Counted from the stretch's first letter, positions 1 through 8,544 are shown. The stretch: 64,000 nucleotides of DNA from JAABTH01 sp964390725 (GCA_964390725.1 CAYMIW010000012.1:13242-77241), one strand, 5' to 3'. Made by a program: numbers and translations. The notes: generated by a model from the sequence alone, not told the origin.

Positions 1-431
1 TCATCCTGAGTATAACTGAATTCACTCATTAATTTTTTATATGCCCTTGCTTCTTCTACAGGGTTTAAATCTTCCCGCTGTAAATTTTCTATTAAGGCAA
101 TCTCCAGCATTTGTTTGCTGTCATAGGATTTAATTACTGCGGGAACTTTTTCAAGTCCGGCCAACTTTGCAGCCCTACACCTTCTTTCCCCTGCAACAAG
201 ATAATATCGATCATCCTCTCTTGCAGGGGCAAGCACTACGGCTTGCAATACACCATGTTCTTTAATTGACGCTGCAAGTTCATTAATTTTTTCATCATCA
301 AACTTTTGCCGCGGCTGAAAGGGGTTCGGTTCTATTTTTTCAAGACTTACTTCACTTGTTTCCCCGCTTCCCGACATAACTTCCGGTATAAGAGCACCCA
401 GCCCTTTACCAAGCCTTCTTTTTTCACTCAT
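1..431 (-). CDS. parB: ParB (Spo0J) chromosome-partitioning protein, N-terminal part; cut by window edge
   Basis: ParB binds parS sites around the origin, spreads as a CTP-dependent clamp and works with ParA to segregate origins; in sporeformers it is Spo0J. The visible 143 codons run from an ATG at 431 and read MSEKRRLGKGLGALIPE, the usual ParB N-terminus. They continue through NPFQPR, the arginine-rich CTP/spreading motif VAGERRCRAAK, and ALIENLQREDLNPVEEA. The helix-turn-helix and C-terminal dimer domain lie beyond base 1. The start codon overlaps the parA stop in an ATGA, so the two are translationally coupled. It differs from the nearby Noc in its SEKRRLGKGLGALIP opening. The gene is partial only because the window ends. 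Confidence 0.96.
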   Translation of the reverse strand, partial: MSEKRRLGKGLGALIPEVMSGSGETSEVSLEKIEPNPFQPRQKFDDEKINELAASIKEHGVLQAVVLAPAREDDRYYLVAGERRCRAAKLAGLEKVPAVIKSYDSKQMLEIALIENLQREDLNPVEEARAYKKLMSEFSYTQD

Positions 432-1186
432 CTATTCAAGACCTCCGCCGCTAAAGTCATGTATAACTCAGCGCCTTTACTTTTAGGGTCATACTCCAGA
501 ATATGTTTTCCATAACTTGGCGCTTCACTTAGCCTGACGTTTCTCGGTATTACAGTTTTATAAACATACTGCTTAAAATAATTACGTACTTCTTCTGAAA
601 CTTGCTCAGATAAGTTAGTTCTAATGTCATACATTGTCAGGACAACGCCTTCAATACGTAAATCTTCATTTAAATGCTTTCTGACCAATGAAATAGTATT
701 CATCAGTTGTCCCAACCCTTCCAGTGCATAATATTCACATTGGATGGGTATCATTATGCCATGAGCAGCATTAAGCGCATTTAAAGTTAATAACCCCAGT
801 GATGGCGGACAATCGATAAATATATAGTCATATTTGTCATCCAGGCCCGCAACAGCTCTTTTTAACTTTTCTTCCCTGGAAACCATTGATACCAGCTCAA
901 TTTCAGCTCCGGCAAGTTGTATAGAAGCAGGAACAACATCCAGGTCAGGCCATTTTGTTTTTACTATAATATTGTCGATAGGAAGATCGTCTATTAATAC
1001 ATTATATATGCATTGCTTGATATCTTTTTTCGACAATCCTAATCCGCTTGTTGCATTACCCTGTGGATCAATGTCTATCAAGAGTACTTTTTCTTTTAAC
1101 TTGGCCAAAGCGGCACTAAGGTTGATAGCTGTTGTTGTTTTTCCCACGCCGCCCTTTTGATTTGCTATTGCAATGATTTGAGCCAT
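428..1186 (-). CDS. parA: ParA/Soj chromosome-partitioning ATPase
   Basis: Deviant-Walker ATPase of 252 residues that dimerises on ATP, binds DNA nonspecifically and is switched by ParB; Soj also regulates DnaA in Bacillus. The N-terminus carries the deviant Walker A signature NQKGGVGKTTTAINL at about residues 9-23, followed by DIDPQGNATSGLG and the Walker B region DYIFIDCPPSLGLLT at about residues 119-133. The length is normal for chromosomal ParA. The ATG at 1186 has AAGGAGAG eight bases upstream. It lies between noc and parB on the minus strand and overlaps parB by four bases. Confidence 0.97.
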   Translation of the reverse strand: MAQIIAIANQKGGVGKTTTAINLSAALAKLKEKVLLIDIDPQGNATSGLGLSKKDIKQCIYNVLIDDLPIDNIIVKTKWPDLDVVPASIQLAGAEIELVSMVSREEKLKRAVAGLDDKYDYIFIDCPPSLGLLTLNALNAAHGIMIPIQCEYYALEGLGQLMNTISLVRKHLNEDLRIEGVVLTMYDIRTNLSEQVSEEVRNYFKQYVYKTVIPRNVRLSEAPSYGKHILEYDPKSKGAELYMTLAAEVLNR

Positions 1187-1239
1187 TCCAGTCTCTCCTT
1201 AGTTCTGCATGTGCCCAGCCATAAATGCCAATCCCCATG

Positions 1240-2079
1240 CTATTTCTGCTTTTTAACCATATTTCTTGTTAATACAATTTTCACTTCCAGGTAATCATCT
1301 TCAACTCTTTCTGTTACCTCCGGTTGTATACCCGATTTTTTAAGCATTTTAATTGTTTCGCGTATAGTATTTAGAACTATACGCATATCACGCACAATAG
1401 GTTTCTTTTTCTTCCTCTTCCCGGTATTTTTCTTTTCACTGTCCCTGGTTATAATTTTCTCTGCTTCGCTTACATTTAAATTGCTTTTTACAATCTCTGC
1501 GATCATTGCCTTTTGTTCCGCAGCACTGTCAACTTTTAAAAGCGCCCGGGCATGTCTTTCTGTAAGCCCGTTTTCTAAGAGCATTTTTCTTACAGACTCA
1601 TCCAGTTTAAGAATTCTAATCTTGTTGGCAATTGTAGACTGGCTTTTCCCCAATTTTTTTGCAAGCGCTTCCTGGGTTAACTTGAATGACTGCATTAATT
1701 TTAAATATCCCATCGCCTCTTCAATGTAATTCAGGTTTTCTCTCTGCAAATTCTCAATCAGGGCAATGGCAGCCATATCATTATCTGACATAACTTTTAC
1801 TGCTGCTGATATCTTTTGCCAACCAAGCCTTTTACAGGCAAGTAATCTTCTTTCGCCTACAACCAACTGATAACCGTCCCCCGCCCGTCTAACCACCACA
1901 GGTTGAATAAGGCCCGACGCTTTAATCGATTGTGCCAATTCTTCAATCTTATCATCTTCTATTACCTTCCTTGGCTGGAAAGGATTTTGCTTTATTTTTT
2001 CGATATCAATGGCCAGTACTTTTTCCGTTGTTGGCTCTTTTTCTATTATCCCTAAGCTGTCAGTTATCTTTTCATTCAT
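1240..2079 (-). CDS. noc: Noc, nucleoid occlusion ParB-family protein
   Basis: Noc is a ParB paralogue that binds NBS sites, associates with the membrane and blocks division over the nucleoid. The 279-residue protein has NPFQPRK, the CTP-binding stretch VVGERRLLACKRLGW, ALIENLQRENLNYIEEA and a helix-turn-helix (LTQEALAKKLGKSQSTIANKIRIL cut here into its recognisable parts LTQEALAKKLG and SQSTIANK). A lysine-rich linker precedes the C-terminal domain. Identification as Noc rather than a second ParB rests on position between rsmG and parA, the Bacillus order. An amphipathic N-terminal membrane helix like that of B. subtilis Noc is not obvious. The ribosome-binding site is weak (GGTG just before the ATG). 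Confidence 0.88.
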   Translation of the reverse strand: MNEKITDSLGIIEKEPTTEKVLAIDIEKIKQNPFQPRKVIEDDKIEELAQSIKASGLIQPVVVRRAGDGYQLVVGERRLLACKRLGWQKISAAVKVMSDNDMAAIALIENLQRENLNYIEEAMGYLKLMQSFKLTQEALAKKLGKSQSTIANKIRILKLDESVRKMLLENGLTERHARALLKVDSAAEQKAMIAEIVKSNLNVSEAEKIITRDSEKKNTGKRKKKKPIVRDMRIVLNTIRETIKMLKKSGIQPEVTERVEDDYLEVKIVLTRNMVKKQK

Positions 2080-2179
2080 TACACCAGCGCCTTTTCTATA
2101 ATTATTCCTTTGCTTAAATTAGACACCCTTCTTTTCTTTCCTTCAATCTTTACATATTCTTAGTATGGTTACAAGCCTC

Positions 2180-2908
2180 TTAAATGCCAAGAGGTTTTTT
2201 CTGTGGTTTGCCTGCACTGCGTGGATATTGCTCCGGCGTATTATTTATTTTTTTAATTATATAAACTGCTCTCTTTTCACCTGTCTCCAGAAAATATTCT
2301 AAAGATTTCTCTAATACGCCTCCACAAATATTTATTGCTTGTTCAGCATATTCGATTTCACTTTTCCCTTTTGGCCCTTTATAAAATAATGCTCTTCCAC
2401 CAATTCTTAAAAAAGGCAAGGTCAATTCAGCAAGAACACTTGCCTCTGCTACAGCTTTACTGAATACATAATCATACTGCTCTCTATGCTCAGTTATATG
2501 AGCAAAGTTTTCAGCGCGCCCTTCCAGAACGCATGTATTATCTAATCTTAACTTCTTTACTGCTCCTTCCAGGAATGCAGTTTTCTTTTTTATAGAATCC
2601 AACAAACATAATTTAAGATCCTGTCTAACTATTTTTATCGGTATTCCGGGTAATCCTCCGCCTGTTCCCAGGTCCAGGACTTTTTTGTTGTATTTTAAAT
2701 CTAGTTTATTCAGCAAATAGATTGAATCGTATATCTGTTTGTTTACTATACCCTCAATAGTTTTTTCGCCGGTTACGCGTTGTATTTTTAATTCATTAAA
2801 CAGTAAGTGAACATATTCTTGCAGTTGATTAATTTGCTGTTCATTTGCTTCAATATTTAGTTTTGATAATAACTCTATCAATCTTTTATTTGTACCCGAT
2901 TCTGTCAT
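2180..2908 (-). CDS. rsmG: RsmG (GidB), 16S rRNA m7G527 methyltransferase
   Basis: RsmG methylates N7 of G527 in 16S rRNA using S-adenosylmethionine; its loss gives low-level streptomycin resistance. The SAM-binding motif VLDLGTGGGLPGIPIKI is clear at about residue 73, followed by the acidic LLDSIKKKTAFL and later FSKAVA and YKGPKG motifs of the family. I place the start at the ATG at 2908 (MTESGTNKR), giving 242 residues with a GGAGTG box upstream. A longer in-frame start at 3016 would run far into mnmE and add residues that do not look like the family. It follows mnmE after 16 bases; mnmG, normally between them, is absent. Confidence 0.95.
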   Translation of the reverse strand: MTESGTNKRLIELLSKLNIEANEQQINQLQEYVHLLFNELKIQRVTGEKTIEGIVNKQIYDSIYLLNKLDLKYNKKVLDLGTGGGLPGIPIKIVRQDLKLCLLDSIKKKTAFLEGAVKKLRLDNTCVLEGRAENFAHITEHREQYDYVFSKAVAEASVLAELTLPFLRIGGRALFYKGPKGKSEIEYAEQAINICGGVLEKSLEYFLETGEKRAVYIIKKINNTPEQYPRSAGKPQKKPLGI

Positions 2909-2924
2909 TATTTTTACACTCCAT

Positions 2925-4307
2925 CTATTTTCCGAGGCAAAATTCACTAAATATTTTATCCAGCAAAGAATCATCAAGAGTTTTTCCAAGAATGTTACCG
3001 AGCAGGCTCCGGGCATATTGCAGCTCAGTGCTGACTATTTCCCATGGTTCTTTCCCCAGTATATTTATGATACCTTCTATTGTTTCCATCACTTCATTTA
3101 ATATTTGCTCGTGGCGTATACTAACAATAATTGATGATTCGTTTTTATTACCCATAATATCATCAAGCTGTTTTGCTACGGCCTCTTCAAGCTCTTTGAT
3201 TCCAATACTCTCCAGCGCTGAAGTATTCACTACAGCAGCATTGGTATATTTTTCCCTGACCCGGTTCTCTTCAACCACCCGGGGGAGATCAACTTTGTTG
3301 ATAACCACTACCAATCCTTTACTCTGGCTGATCATTGAAGCTATATCATCATCAGCATCCCACACTGAAGAACCGTCTATAACATAGATAATTAATGCTG
3401 CCTCAGCGGCAGCAGCCCTTGATCTGCTAATTCCTTCAATTTCCACCGGATCGCTGGTTCCTTCAATACCAGCAGTATCCAGTAACCTGATCGGATACCC
3501 TCCCATACTCATGAATCCTTCCAGAATGTCTCTTGTCGTACCGGGCTTTTCATGAACTATTGCTTTTTGCTGACGAAGTAAGGCATTCAATAAAGACGAT
3601 TTTCCAACATTTGGTTTTCCCAGGATAGCAACGCTTACCCCTTCCTGGTAAGCCCTGTTGTTCTCTACCCCTTTGAGTAGTTCATATATTTCATCCCTTA
3701 CTGCACTTATTAATTTTTTCACTTGCTTCAGATCAGGTTTTTGCTCATCGTATTCTTCAGGGTAGTCAAGCATTGCTTCAATGGGTGCCCTTATATCTAT
3801 GATCATTGTTTGTATTTTTTCTATTTTTCTCGATAGTTCACCTTTCATTACCTGGGCAGCAGTTTTTACAGCTTCTTCCGATCTTGCTTTAATTATATTT
3901 ATCACCGCTTCAGCCTGGCTCAGGTCAATGCGGCCATTAATAAATGCCCTTTTTGTGAATTCTCCTGGTTCTGCTAATCTTGCTCCGTTATTCAAAACCA
4001 ATTCCAGCACAGCTCTCAGGGCAAATATTCCACTGTGGCAGTTAATTTCAACCACGTCTTCTTTGGTATAGGTATACGGAGCGGGCATAAATACTGCCAG
4101 CACTTCATCAATTTCCCTGCCCTGTCTGTCAACTACAAAGCCATGATATAGTTTTTTCGGAATGCTAAATAATTTATCCCTGGCAGATGAGGGTTTAAAA
4201 ATCTTTTTGATTATGGATTTAGCATTGCTGCCGCTTATTTTTACAATACCAATTCCGCCTTCACCAAGTGGCGTACTTATGGCAGCAATAGTATCATTTT
4301 CATACAT
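2925..4307 (-). CDS. mnmE: MnmE (TrmE) tRNA modification GTPase
   Basis: MnmE, with MnmG, installs the (carboxymethyl)aminomethyl group on U34 of certain tRNAs. The 460-residue protein has the N-terminal tetrahydrofolate-binding domain (starting DTIAAISTPLGEGGIGIVKISG), a helical domain, and an inserted G domain with P-loop GKPNVGKSS near residue 230, switch-II DTAG, and NKVD. It ends in the conserved FCLGK, whose cysteine is essential in the family. The ATG at 4307 is preceded by AAGGAAGG. A strong hairpin terminator separates it from jag upstream, so it probably has its own promoter or relies on readthrough. The partner gene mnmG is not in this window. Confidence 0.97.
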   Translation of the reverse strand: MYENDTIAAISTPLGEGGIGIVKISGSNAKSIIKKIFKPSSARDKLFSIPKKLYHGFVVDRQGREIDEVLAVFMPAPYTYTKEDVVEINCHSGIFALRAVLELVLNNGARLAEPGEFTKRAFINGRIDLSQAEAVINIIKARSEEAVKTAAQVMKGELSRKIEKIQTMIIDIRAPIEAMLDYPEEYDEQKPDLKQVKKLISAVRDEIYELLKGVENNRAYQEGVSVAILGKPNVGKSSLLNALLRQQKAIVHEKPGTTRDILEGFMSMGGYPIRLLDTAGIEGTSDPVEIEGISRSRAAAAEAALIIYVIDGSSVWDADDDIASMISQSKGLVVVINKVDLPRVVEENRVREKYTNAAVVNTSALESIGIKELEEAVAKQLDDIMGNKNESSIIVSIRHEQILNEVMETIEGIINILGKEPWEIVSTELQYARSLLGNILGKTLDDSLLDKIFSEFCLGK

Positions 4308-4330
4308 TCTAAAGCTTCCTTCCTTTTAAT

Positions 4331-4359
4331 AAAATAAAAAACCGCCCCTCCAGGGGCGG
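4331..4359 (-). terminator. Rho-independent terminator downstream of jag (minus strand)
   Basis: Read on the minus strand, CCGCCCCT and AGGGGCGG (4342-4359) form an eight-base-pair GC stem with a two-base apex, followed by a run of Ts interrupted by A (4331-4341). It lies between the jag stop and the mnmE start. It divides the rpmH-to-jag genes from mnmE-to-parB. Confidence 0.85.
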
Positions 4360-4375
4360 CGCTCATAATAGCTCA

Positions 4376-4996
4376 TTACTTCGGTGCAACTATCACTTTG
4401 CGATAAGGTTCCTGGCCCGAGCTGTAGGTGGTAATCCCAGGGTAATCCTGCAAAGCCAGGTGTATTATTCTTCTTTCCTGAGGGTTCATTGGTTCAAGGG
4501 CCTGTTCATAACCGTCCTGTGAAACTTTTCTGGCAACATTTTTTGCCAGTTGAGTTAAGGTTTTTTCCCGTCTGACCCTGTAGTTTTCTACATCTATTAC
4601 CACCATTTTATTCAGTTTTGAAAACTGCCTTCTCATGATTATATTAATAAGATACTGGACATCACTTAAAGTTTTTCCTCTTCTGCCAATTAAAATACCA
4701 ACGTCATCACCGTTAATCATTGCTGCAACCTTTTCATCATCGGAGCTGATATCTATAGTACCTTCTATACCAATATTATCGAGCATTTCTATCAAATATC
4801 CGTGTAAGTAATCCTCCGGATTCTTTTTAATGCTAACTAATACTTTTGCTTCTTTGTTACCGATTAAACCAAGTAACCCCTGCGATGGTTCCTCCAAAAC
4901 TTTTACTTCGACATTATCGCTCTGTACCCCAAGTTCATTAAGAGCATTTTCAACTGCTTCATCAACAGTCCGGCCGCTGGCTTCATATTCTATCAT
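4376..4996 (-). CDS. khpB: KhpB/Jag RNA-binding protein (Jag-N, KH, R3H)
   Basis: Jag (KhpB, EloR, SpoIIIJ-associated) is an RNA-binding protein tied to cell elongation and to the YidC/SpoIIIJ gene. The 206-residue product shows the Jag-N domain (EYEASGRTVDEAVENAL), a linker, a KH domain with GILIGRRGKTLSDVQYL at about residue 100, and a C-terminal R3H domain containing NPQERRIIHLALQ and a conserved final YRKVIVAPK. Length and order are normal. Its ATG overlaps the yidC stop by four bases (ATGA), as in other Firmicutes. It is followed by a strong terminator, so it ends the rpmH-rnpA-yidD-yidC-jag unit. Confidence 0.95.
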   Translation of the reverse strand: MIEYEASGRTVDEAVENALNELGVQSDNVEVKVLEEPSQGLLGLIGNKEAKVLVSIKKNPEDYLHGYLIEMLDNIGIEGTIDISSDDEKVAAMINGDDVGILIGRRGKTLSDVQYLINIIMRRQFSKLNKMVVIDVENYRVRREKTLTQLAKNVARKVSQDGYEQALEPMNPQERRIIHLALQDYPGITTYSSGQEPYRKVIVAPK

Positions 4997-5868
4997 TTTT
5001 TACTCTTCCCCTTTTTGGCCTTCTTATTGCTGCTCTTTGCCTCATTATCTTTATCCTGGCCTGTTTTACCTTCTATTTCATCAAATATACTGCTAATGCG
5101 TGATTCTTTATTCTTTTCCTGTTCCTGATCCTTTCCTTTTTCCTTACCCTTTTCCTTTTCCTTTTTTGCAGGTTTAACAACAATTTCTGTATCTTCTTTA
5201 CCCTTTTCAAGCTGCAATACTAATTTGTGTTGTCCTATAGAAAAAACATTGTTCATAATCCAGTATATAACCAGCCCTACTGGAAAGCTAAAGCTGAAAA
5301 CGGTAATCATTACCGGCATCATATAAAGCATCATTTTTTGAGTGCTATCTGCTGACATTGACATTTTTGAATACAGGTATGTGGTAGCGCCGGCAATCAA
5401 AGGGAATATATAATAGATACTAATCTCGCTTAAGAAATTATGAAACCCTATATTAGGTACTGCCAGTAAATCAATAAATTGAGCAGATGGAAATAGATAT
5501 GGGTTAATAATACTCATATCCAGAAACTGATCAGCTTCCCTCAGTAGCCTGAAAATACCGATTAAGATAGGAAATTGCACCAGTAATGGCAAACAACCGG
5601 CAAGCGGGTTCATGTTATTCTCTTTCATGAATTCAGACACAGCCTGATTTTGCTTTTCCTTGTCGTTCTTATATTTCTCCTGCAACTTTTTCATTTCCGG
5701 CTGTAATTTTTGCATGTTCTTGGCCGATTGAATCTGCTTGTTGTTTAAGGGAAACGTAACCAGCTTAACCAGAAGGGTCATTATAATTATTGCCACCCCA
5801 AGATTTGGTACCAGGTTATAAATAAAGCTGATCACTACACTGAAAAATTGAGCAATAGCATCTATCAT
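4993..5868 (-). CDS. yidC: YidC/OxaI membrane protein insertase
   Basis: YidC inserts and folds membrane proteins, alone or with SecYEG. The 291 residues contain the OxaI core: a first membrane span starting near residue 20 (PNLGVAIIIMTLLVKLVTFP), the coiled cytosolic hairpin QLQPEMKKLQEKYKND-like segment (KLQPEMKKLQEKYK), NPLAGCLPLLVQFPI, and three further spans ending at PVGLVIYWIMNN. The single arginine of the hydrophilic groove of the Firmicutes type could be the one in IGIFRLL or a nearby basic residue. The C-terminus is an unusually long lysine/glutamate-rich tail of about 70 residues. There is no lipobox at the N-terminus, unlike B. subtilis SpoIIIJ. Confidence 0.96.
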   Translation of the reverse strand: MIDAIAQFFSVVISFIYNLVPNLGVAIIIMTLLVKLVTFPLNNKQIQSAKNMQKLQPEMKKLQEKYKNDKEKQNQAVSEFMKENNMNPLAGCLPLLVQFPILIGIFRLLREADQFLDMSIINPYLFPSAQFIDLLAVPNIGFHNFLSEISIYYIFPLIAGATTYLYSKMSMSADSTQKMMLYMMPVMITVFSFSFPVGLVIYWIMNNVFSIGQHKLVLQLEKGKEDTEIVVKPAKKEKEKGKEKGKDQEQEKNKESRISSIFDEIEGKTGQDKDNEAKSSNKKAKKGKSKK

Positions 5869-5890
5869 TGATTATCCTCCCACCATCCTG

Positions 5891-6154
5891 TTATTTTACC
5901 GGATCATATCCGCCAGGATTAAAAGGGTGGCATTTAAGCACTCTTTTAATACCCATTGCCATGCCTTTTAAAACTCCATATTTATAAACCGCCTCGTATG
6001 TGTAAAGTGAACAGGATGGATAAAAACGACATACTGTAGGTTTAAGCGGTGATAAAAATGTCCTGTAGAATGTTATCATTGCCATGCAGACAATCCTGGC
6101 ATATTCTCCTGTTTTTTCACTTATGCTCCTGCTGTCAGCCGCGCTTTTCTGCAA
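5891..6154 (-). CDS. yidD: YidD membrane-protein insertion efficiency factor
   Basis: YidD is a small membrane-associated protein that assists YidC-dependent insertion. The family core ITFYRTFLSPLKP, CRFYPSCSLYTYEA, and the C-terminal RVLKCHPFNPGGYDPV are complete, with all three conserved cysteines. It sits between rnpA and yidC, its standard place. The start is uncertain. An ATG at 6154 gives 87 residues and overlaps rnpA by 34 bases; an ATG at 6085, with AGGA nine bases upstream, would leave only four residues before the conserved FYR motif, which is shorter than usual. A start inside rnpA is therefore plausible. Confidence 0.93.
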   Translation of the reverse strand: MQKSAADSRSISEKTGEYARIVCMAMITFYRTFLSPLKPTVCRFYPSCSLYTYEAVYKYGVLKGMAMGIKRVLKCHPFNPGGYDPVK

Positions 6155-6468
6155 AGGCGCAACAACTCCTTACTCGCTTCATGAAAAGAAACACCTGCCG
6201 AAGGTTTTCTTCCAACTATAATAAAATCATACCCCTTCAACAGCTGTTCTTCCATTGTTTTGTATGCTTCCCTATAAATTCTTCTTATCCTGTTTCTTGT
6301 AACACTTTTTCCAACCTTTTTACTGATTGAAAAACCCAAACGATTAAAGATATTTCCATTTGGACAGTAATAAAGGACGATATTTTTAGATACGACCGCC
6401 CTGCCATTCCTGTAAACTTTATTAAATTCTTGGCTTTTCTTTAACCGTTTTTCACCTTTTTGCTTCAT
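6121..6468 (-). CDS. rnpA: RnpA, protein subunit of ribonuclease P
   Basis: RnpA is the basic protein cofactor of RNase P, which trims 5' leaders from pre-tRNA. The 115 residues contain the family signature: an aromatic N-terminal strand (RLKKSQEFNKVYRNGR), then RLGFSISKKVGKSVTRNRIRR with the RNR helix, and YDFIIVGRKPSAG. The ATG at 6468 lies only five bases after the rpmH stop, so the two genes are cotranscribed. The 3' end overlaps the likely yidD start. Confidence 0.96.
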   Translation of the reverse strand: MKQKGEKRLKKSQEFNKVYRNGRAVVSKNIVLYYCPNGNIFNRLGFSISKKVGKSVTRNRIRRIYREAYKTMEEQLLKGYDFIIVGRKPSAGVSFHEASKELLRLCRKARLTAGA

Positions 6469-6473
6469 TATTA

Positions 6474-6608
6474 TTATGCGCTAAGCTTCTTACGCATTTT
6501 TAACCTACGTCTCCTGATTACCTGCCTGCCGGCCTGTGTTCTCATGCGTTTTAAAAAACCATGTACCCTTTTTCTTTTTCTTTTTTTCGGTTGATATGTT
6601 CTTTTCAT
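6474..6608 (-). CDS. rpmH: Ribosomal protein L34
   Basis: This 44-residue gene reads MKRTYQPKKRKRKRVHGF, continues with the invariant FLKRMRT and RQVIRRRRLKMRKKLSA, and is full length for bL34. The ATG at 6608 is preceded by GAAGGGG on the minus strand. It is the first gene of the leftward rpmH-rnpA-yidD-yidC-jag unit and is preceded by a consensus promoter. Confidence 0.98.
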   Translation of the reverse strand: MKRTYQPKKRKRKRVHGFLKRMRTQAGRQVIRRRRLKMRKKLSA

Positions 6609-6645
6609 AATAACCCCTTCACCAATATGTAGATAAGTTAAAAAA

Positions 6646-6675
6646 ATTATACAGTAAGAAAAGGAGCCATGTCAA
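6646..6675 (-). promoter_or_regulatory. Sigma-A promoter for rpmH operon
   Basis: On the minus strand a perfect -35 TTGACA (6670-6675) and a perfect -10 TATAAT (6646-6651) are separated by 18 bases, 38 bases before the rpmH ATG. Confidence 0.85.
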
Positions 6676-6875
6676 GAAATCCTTATATTTTAGGCGTATG
6701 TGTTAAAAATATAATTTATTATCCCTTTGCAGTTATAATAATGATCTGTTAATATGTTTTCAAGGAAGTAGGCAATGTCCCTTTGATAATTATGGTTATC
6801 CACAGGTTTTGTTAATAACTCTTTATAATGTTAATAACTATTGGCCTCAGAATTATTATTCCTGGAGGTTTATTG
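6676..6875 (+). other. Left half of oriC, upstream of dnaA
   Basis: This AT-rich stretch separates the divergent rpmH promoter from dnaA. It holds a perfect DnaA box, TTATCCACA, at 6796-6804, and the related TTATCCCTT near 6719. Upstream DnaA boxes are part of the bipartite origins known from Bacillus. The stretch also has to contain the dnaA promoter; TATAAT at 6832-6837 is a candidate -10 but I see no good -35 at the right distance. Confidence 0.6.
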
Positions 6876-8285
6876 ATGAATAATCCCCTTTATGAAATAT
6901 GGCAGCTTACTTTATCTGAATTAAGCAAAGACCTTAACAAACCCAGTTTTGACACCTGGTTTAATCTAACAAAGCCTGTTTCTATAGATGATAAAGTTTT
7001 GGTAATTGAAGTACCTAATGATTTTACCAAGGAATGGTTCGAAACAAGGTATCGCGATAAAATCATCAAGGCTCTCAAAACTATTACCTCCTCTGACCAT
7101 GCCGTCAATTTTGTCATTGCCTCTGAATTCAGTGATTCAGACGATTTCAACAGTGTTAATCCTGATGATAATAATTTTTCAGATCAGGTCGATCAAAGAA
7201 AAGAACATTTTTACAACAGTTCTGCTCCAGTGGATGACAATATTAAAAAAAACAAGTTAATATCAAGCTTTAACCCTCGTTATACTTTTGATACTTTCGT
7301 AGTTGGTGCCTGCAACCGCCTTTCTCACGCTGCCTCTCTTGCGGTAGCTGAAAGTCCGGCCAGGGCCTATAATCCCCTTTTTATATACGGAGGGGTTGGC
7401 CTTGGAAAAACTCATCTACTTCATGCAATCGGCCAGTATTCCCTGATTAACCACGGTTTTTCCCGGGTTTTTTATTTTTCTTCAGAAAAGTTTACCAATG
7501 AATTTATTAATGCTATCAGGGATAACAAAACCCTCGACTTTAGAAACAAGTATCGTAATATGGATATTCTTTTAATAGATGATATCCAGTTTTTAGCTGG
7601 AAAAGAGCAAACCCAGGAAGAGTTTTTTCACACTTTTAATGCACTCCACGACAACAACAGGCAAATCATAATATCAAGTGACAGGCCGCCCAAGGAGATA
7701 CCGACCCTTGAAGATCGCCTTCGATCACGCTTTGAGTGGGGGCTTATTACTGATTTACAGCCACCCGACCTTGAAACCAGGACAGCAATACTCAAGAAAA
7801 AAGCCCTTTCTGATGGCATTGATATACCAGATCCGGTTATACAGTATATAGCTGAAAAAGTAATAACAAATATTCGTGAACTTGAGGGAGCTTTAATCCG
7901 AATTGCTGCTTACGCTTCCCTTTCAGATACTCCTGTAACTCTTGAACTGACAGAATCAGCCCTCCAGGATATCATTGTTACACGTCAAAAGAACATAACA
8001 GTAAAAAGTATTATTCAGGTTACAGCAGAAAACTTTGGTTTAAAAACAGAGGACATTCTCTCTAAAAAAAGAACTCAGGATGTTGCCCTGACCAGGCAGG
8101 TAGCAATGTATTTATGTCGTATGTTAACAGATCTTTCTTTGCCTAAAATTGGAGAAAATTTTGGTGGGCGCGACCATACAACAGTTCTTCACGCCTTTAA
8201 AAAAATTGACTTGCTTATAACAGAAAATAGTGATTTCAAAAATAGAATTGAATTAATCAAGAATAATGTTCTTAATAAGAACTGA
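6876..8285 (+). CDS. dnaA: DnaA, replication initiator
   Basis: DnaA binds DnaA boxes in oriC as an ATP-bound filament, melts the origin and loads the helicase. The product of the ATG at 6876 is 469 residues: domain I (IWQLTLSELSKDLNKPSFDTWF), a short variable linker, AAA+ domain III with Walker A GGVGLGKTHLL near residue 171 and Walker B LLIDDIQF near 232, and domain IV with the DNA-binding signature GRDHTTVLHAFKK near 430. The start at 6876 is favoured over an upstream in-frame start at 6828 because GGAGG lies seven bases before it and MNNPLYEIW matches the family start. Confidence 0.98.
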   Translation: MNNPLYEIWQLTLSELSKDLNKPSFDTWFNLTKPVSIDDKVLVIEVPNDFTKEWFETRYRDKIIKALKTITSSDHAVNFVIASEFSDSDDFNSVNPDDNNFSDQVDQRKEHFYNSSAPVDDNIKKNKLISSFNPRYTFDTFVVGACNRLSHAASLAVAESPARAYNPLFIYGGVGLGKTHLLHAIGQYSLINHGFSRVFYFSSEKFTNEFINAIRDNKTLDFRNKYRNMDILLIDDIQFLAGKEQTQEEFFHTFNALHDNNRQIIISSDRPPKEIPTLEDRLRSRFEWGLITDLQPPDLETRTAILKKKALSDGIDIPDPVIQYIAEKVITNIRELEGALIRIAAYASLSDTPVTLELTESALQDIIVTRQKNITVKSIIQVTAENFGLKTEDILSKKRTQDVALTRQVAMYLCRMLTDLSLPKIGENFGGRDHTTVLHAFKKIDLLITENSDFKNRIELIKNNVLNKN

Positions 8286-8544
8286 TTAAGCTGTGTATAA
8301 GTTGTTTATTATTTCACTCTTAAAAAGTTATACCTATTCGAATAAACCTTATGAACAACTTTTCAAGTTTTTATTAACAGGTTTTTTAAAGCATAATCTT
8401 TCTTTACAACCATATAGAGGCGTCTTATTGCTTTATGTATATTTATGCACAGTTTACACAGGCTTTATTACTTCCTCTATACCTGTATATATATATTTTA
8501 AAACATATATAATATGTTAATTACTTTAACAAGGAGTGTTACTT
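8286..8544 (+). other. Right half of oriC, dnaA-dnaN intergenic region with unwinding-element candidate
   Basis: The region carries a reverse DnaA box (TGTGTATAA, 8292-8300), a forward box TTATGCACA (8443-8451) and the near-match TTATGAACA (8349-8357). These are followed by a very AT-rich tract with alternating TA runs (about 8478-8530) that fits a DNA unwinding element. In Bacillus the unwinding element also lies between dnaA and dnaN. Genes to the left are nearly all on the minus strand and those to the right mostly on the plus strand, which also places bidirectional initiation here. An open frame at 8293-8520 has no coding character. Confidence 0.75.

Noticed and set aside
2909..3016. Longer N-terminus for RsmG
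   Set aside because: It would run into mnmE, lacks a ribosome-binding site and matches no family; the ATG at 2908 fits.
8293..8520. 75-residue frame between dnaA and dnaN
   Set aside because: No ribosome-binding site and biased composition from the AT-rich origin; covers DnaA boxes.
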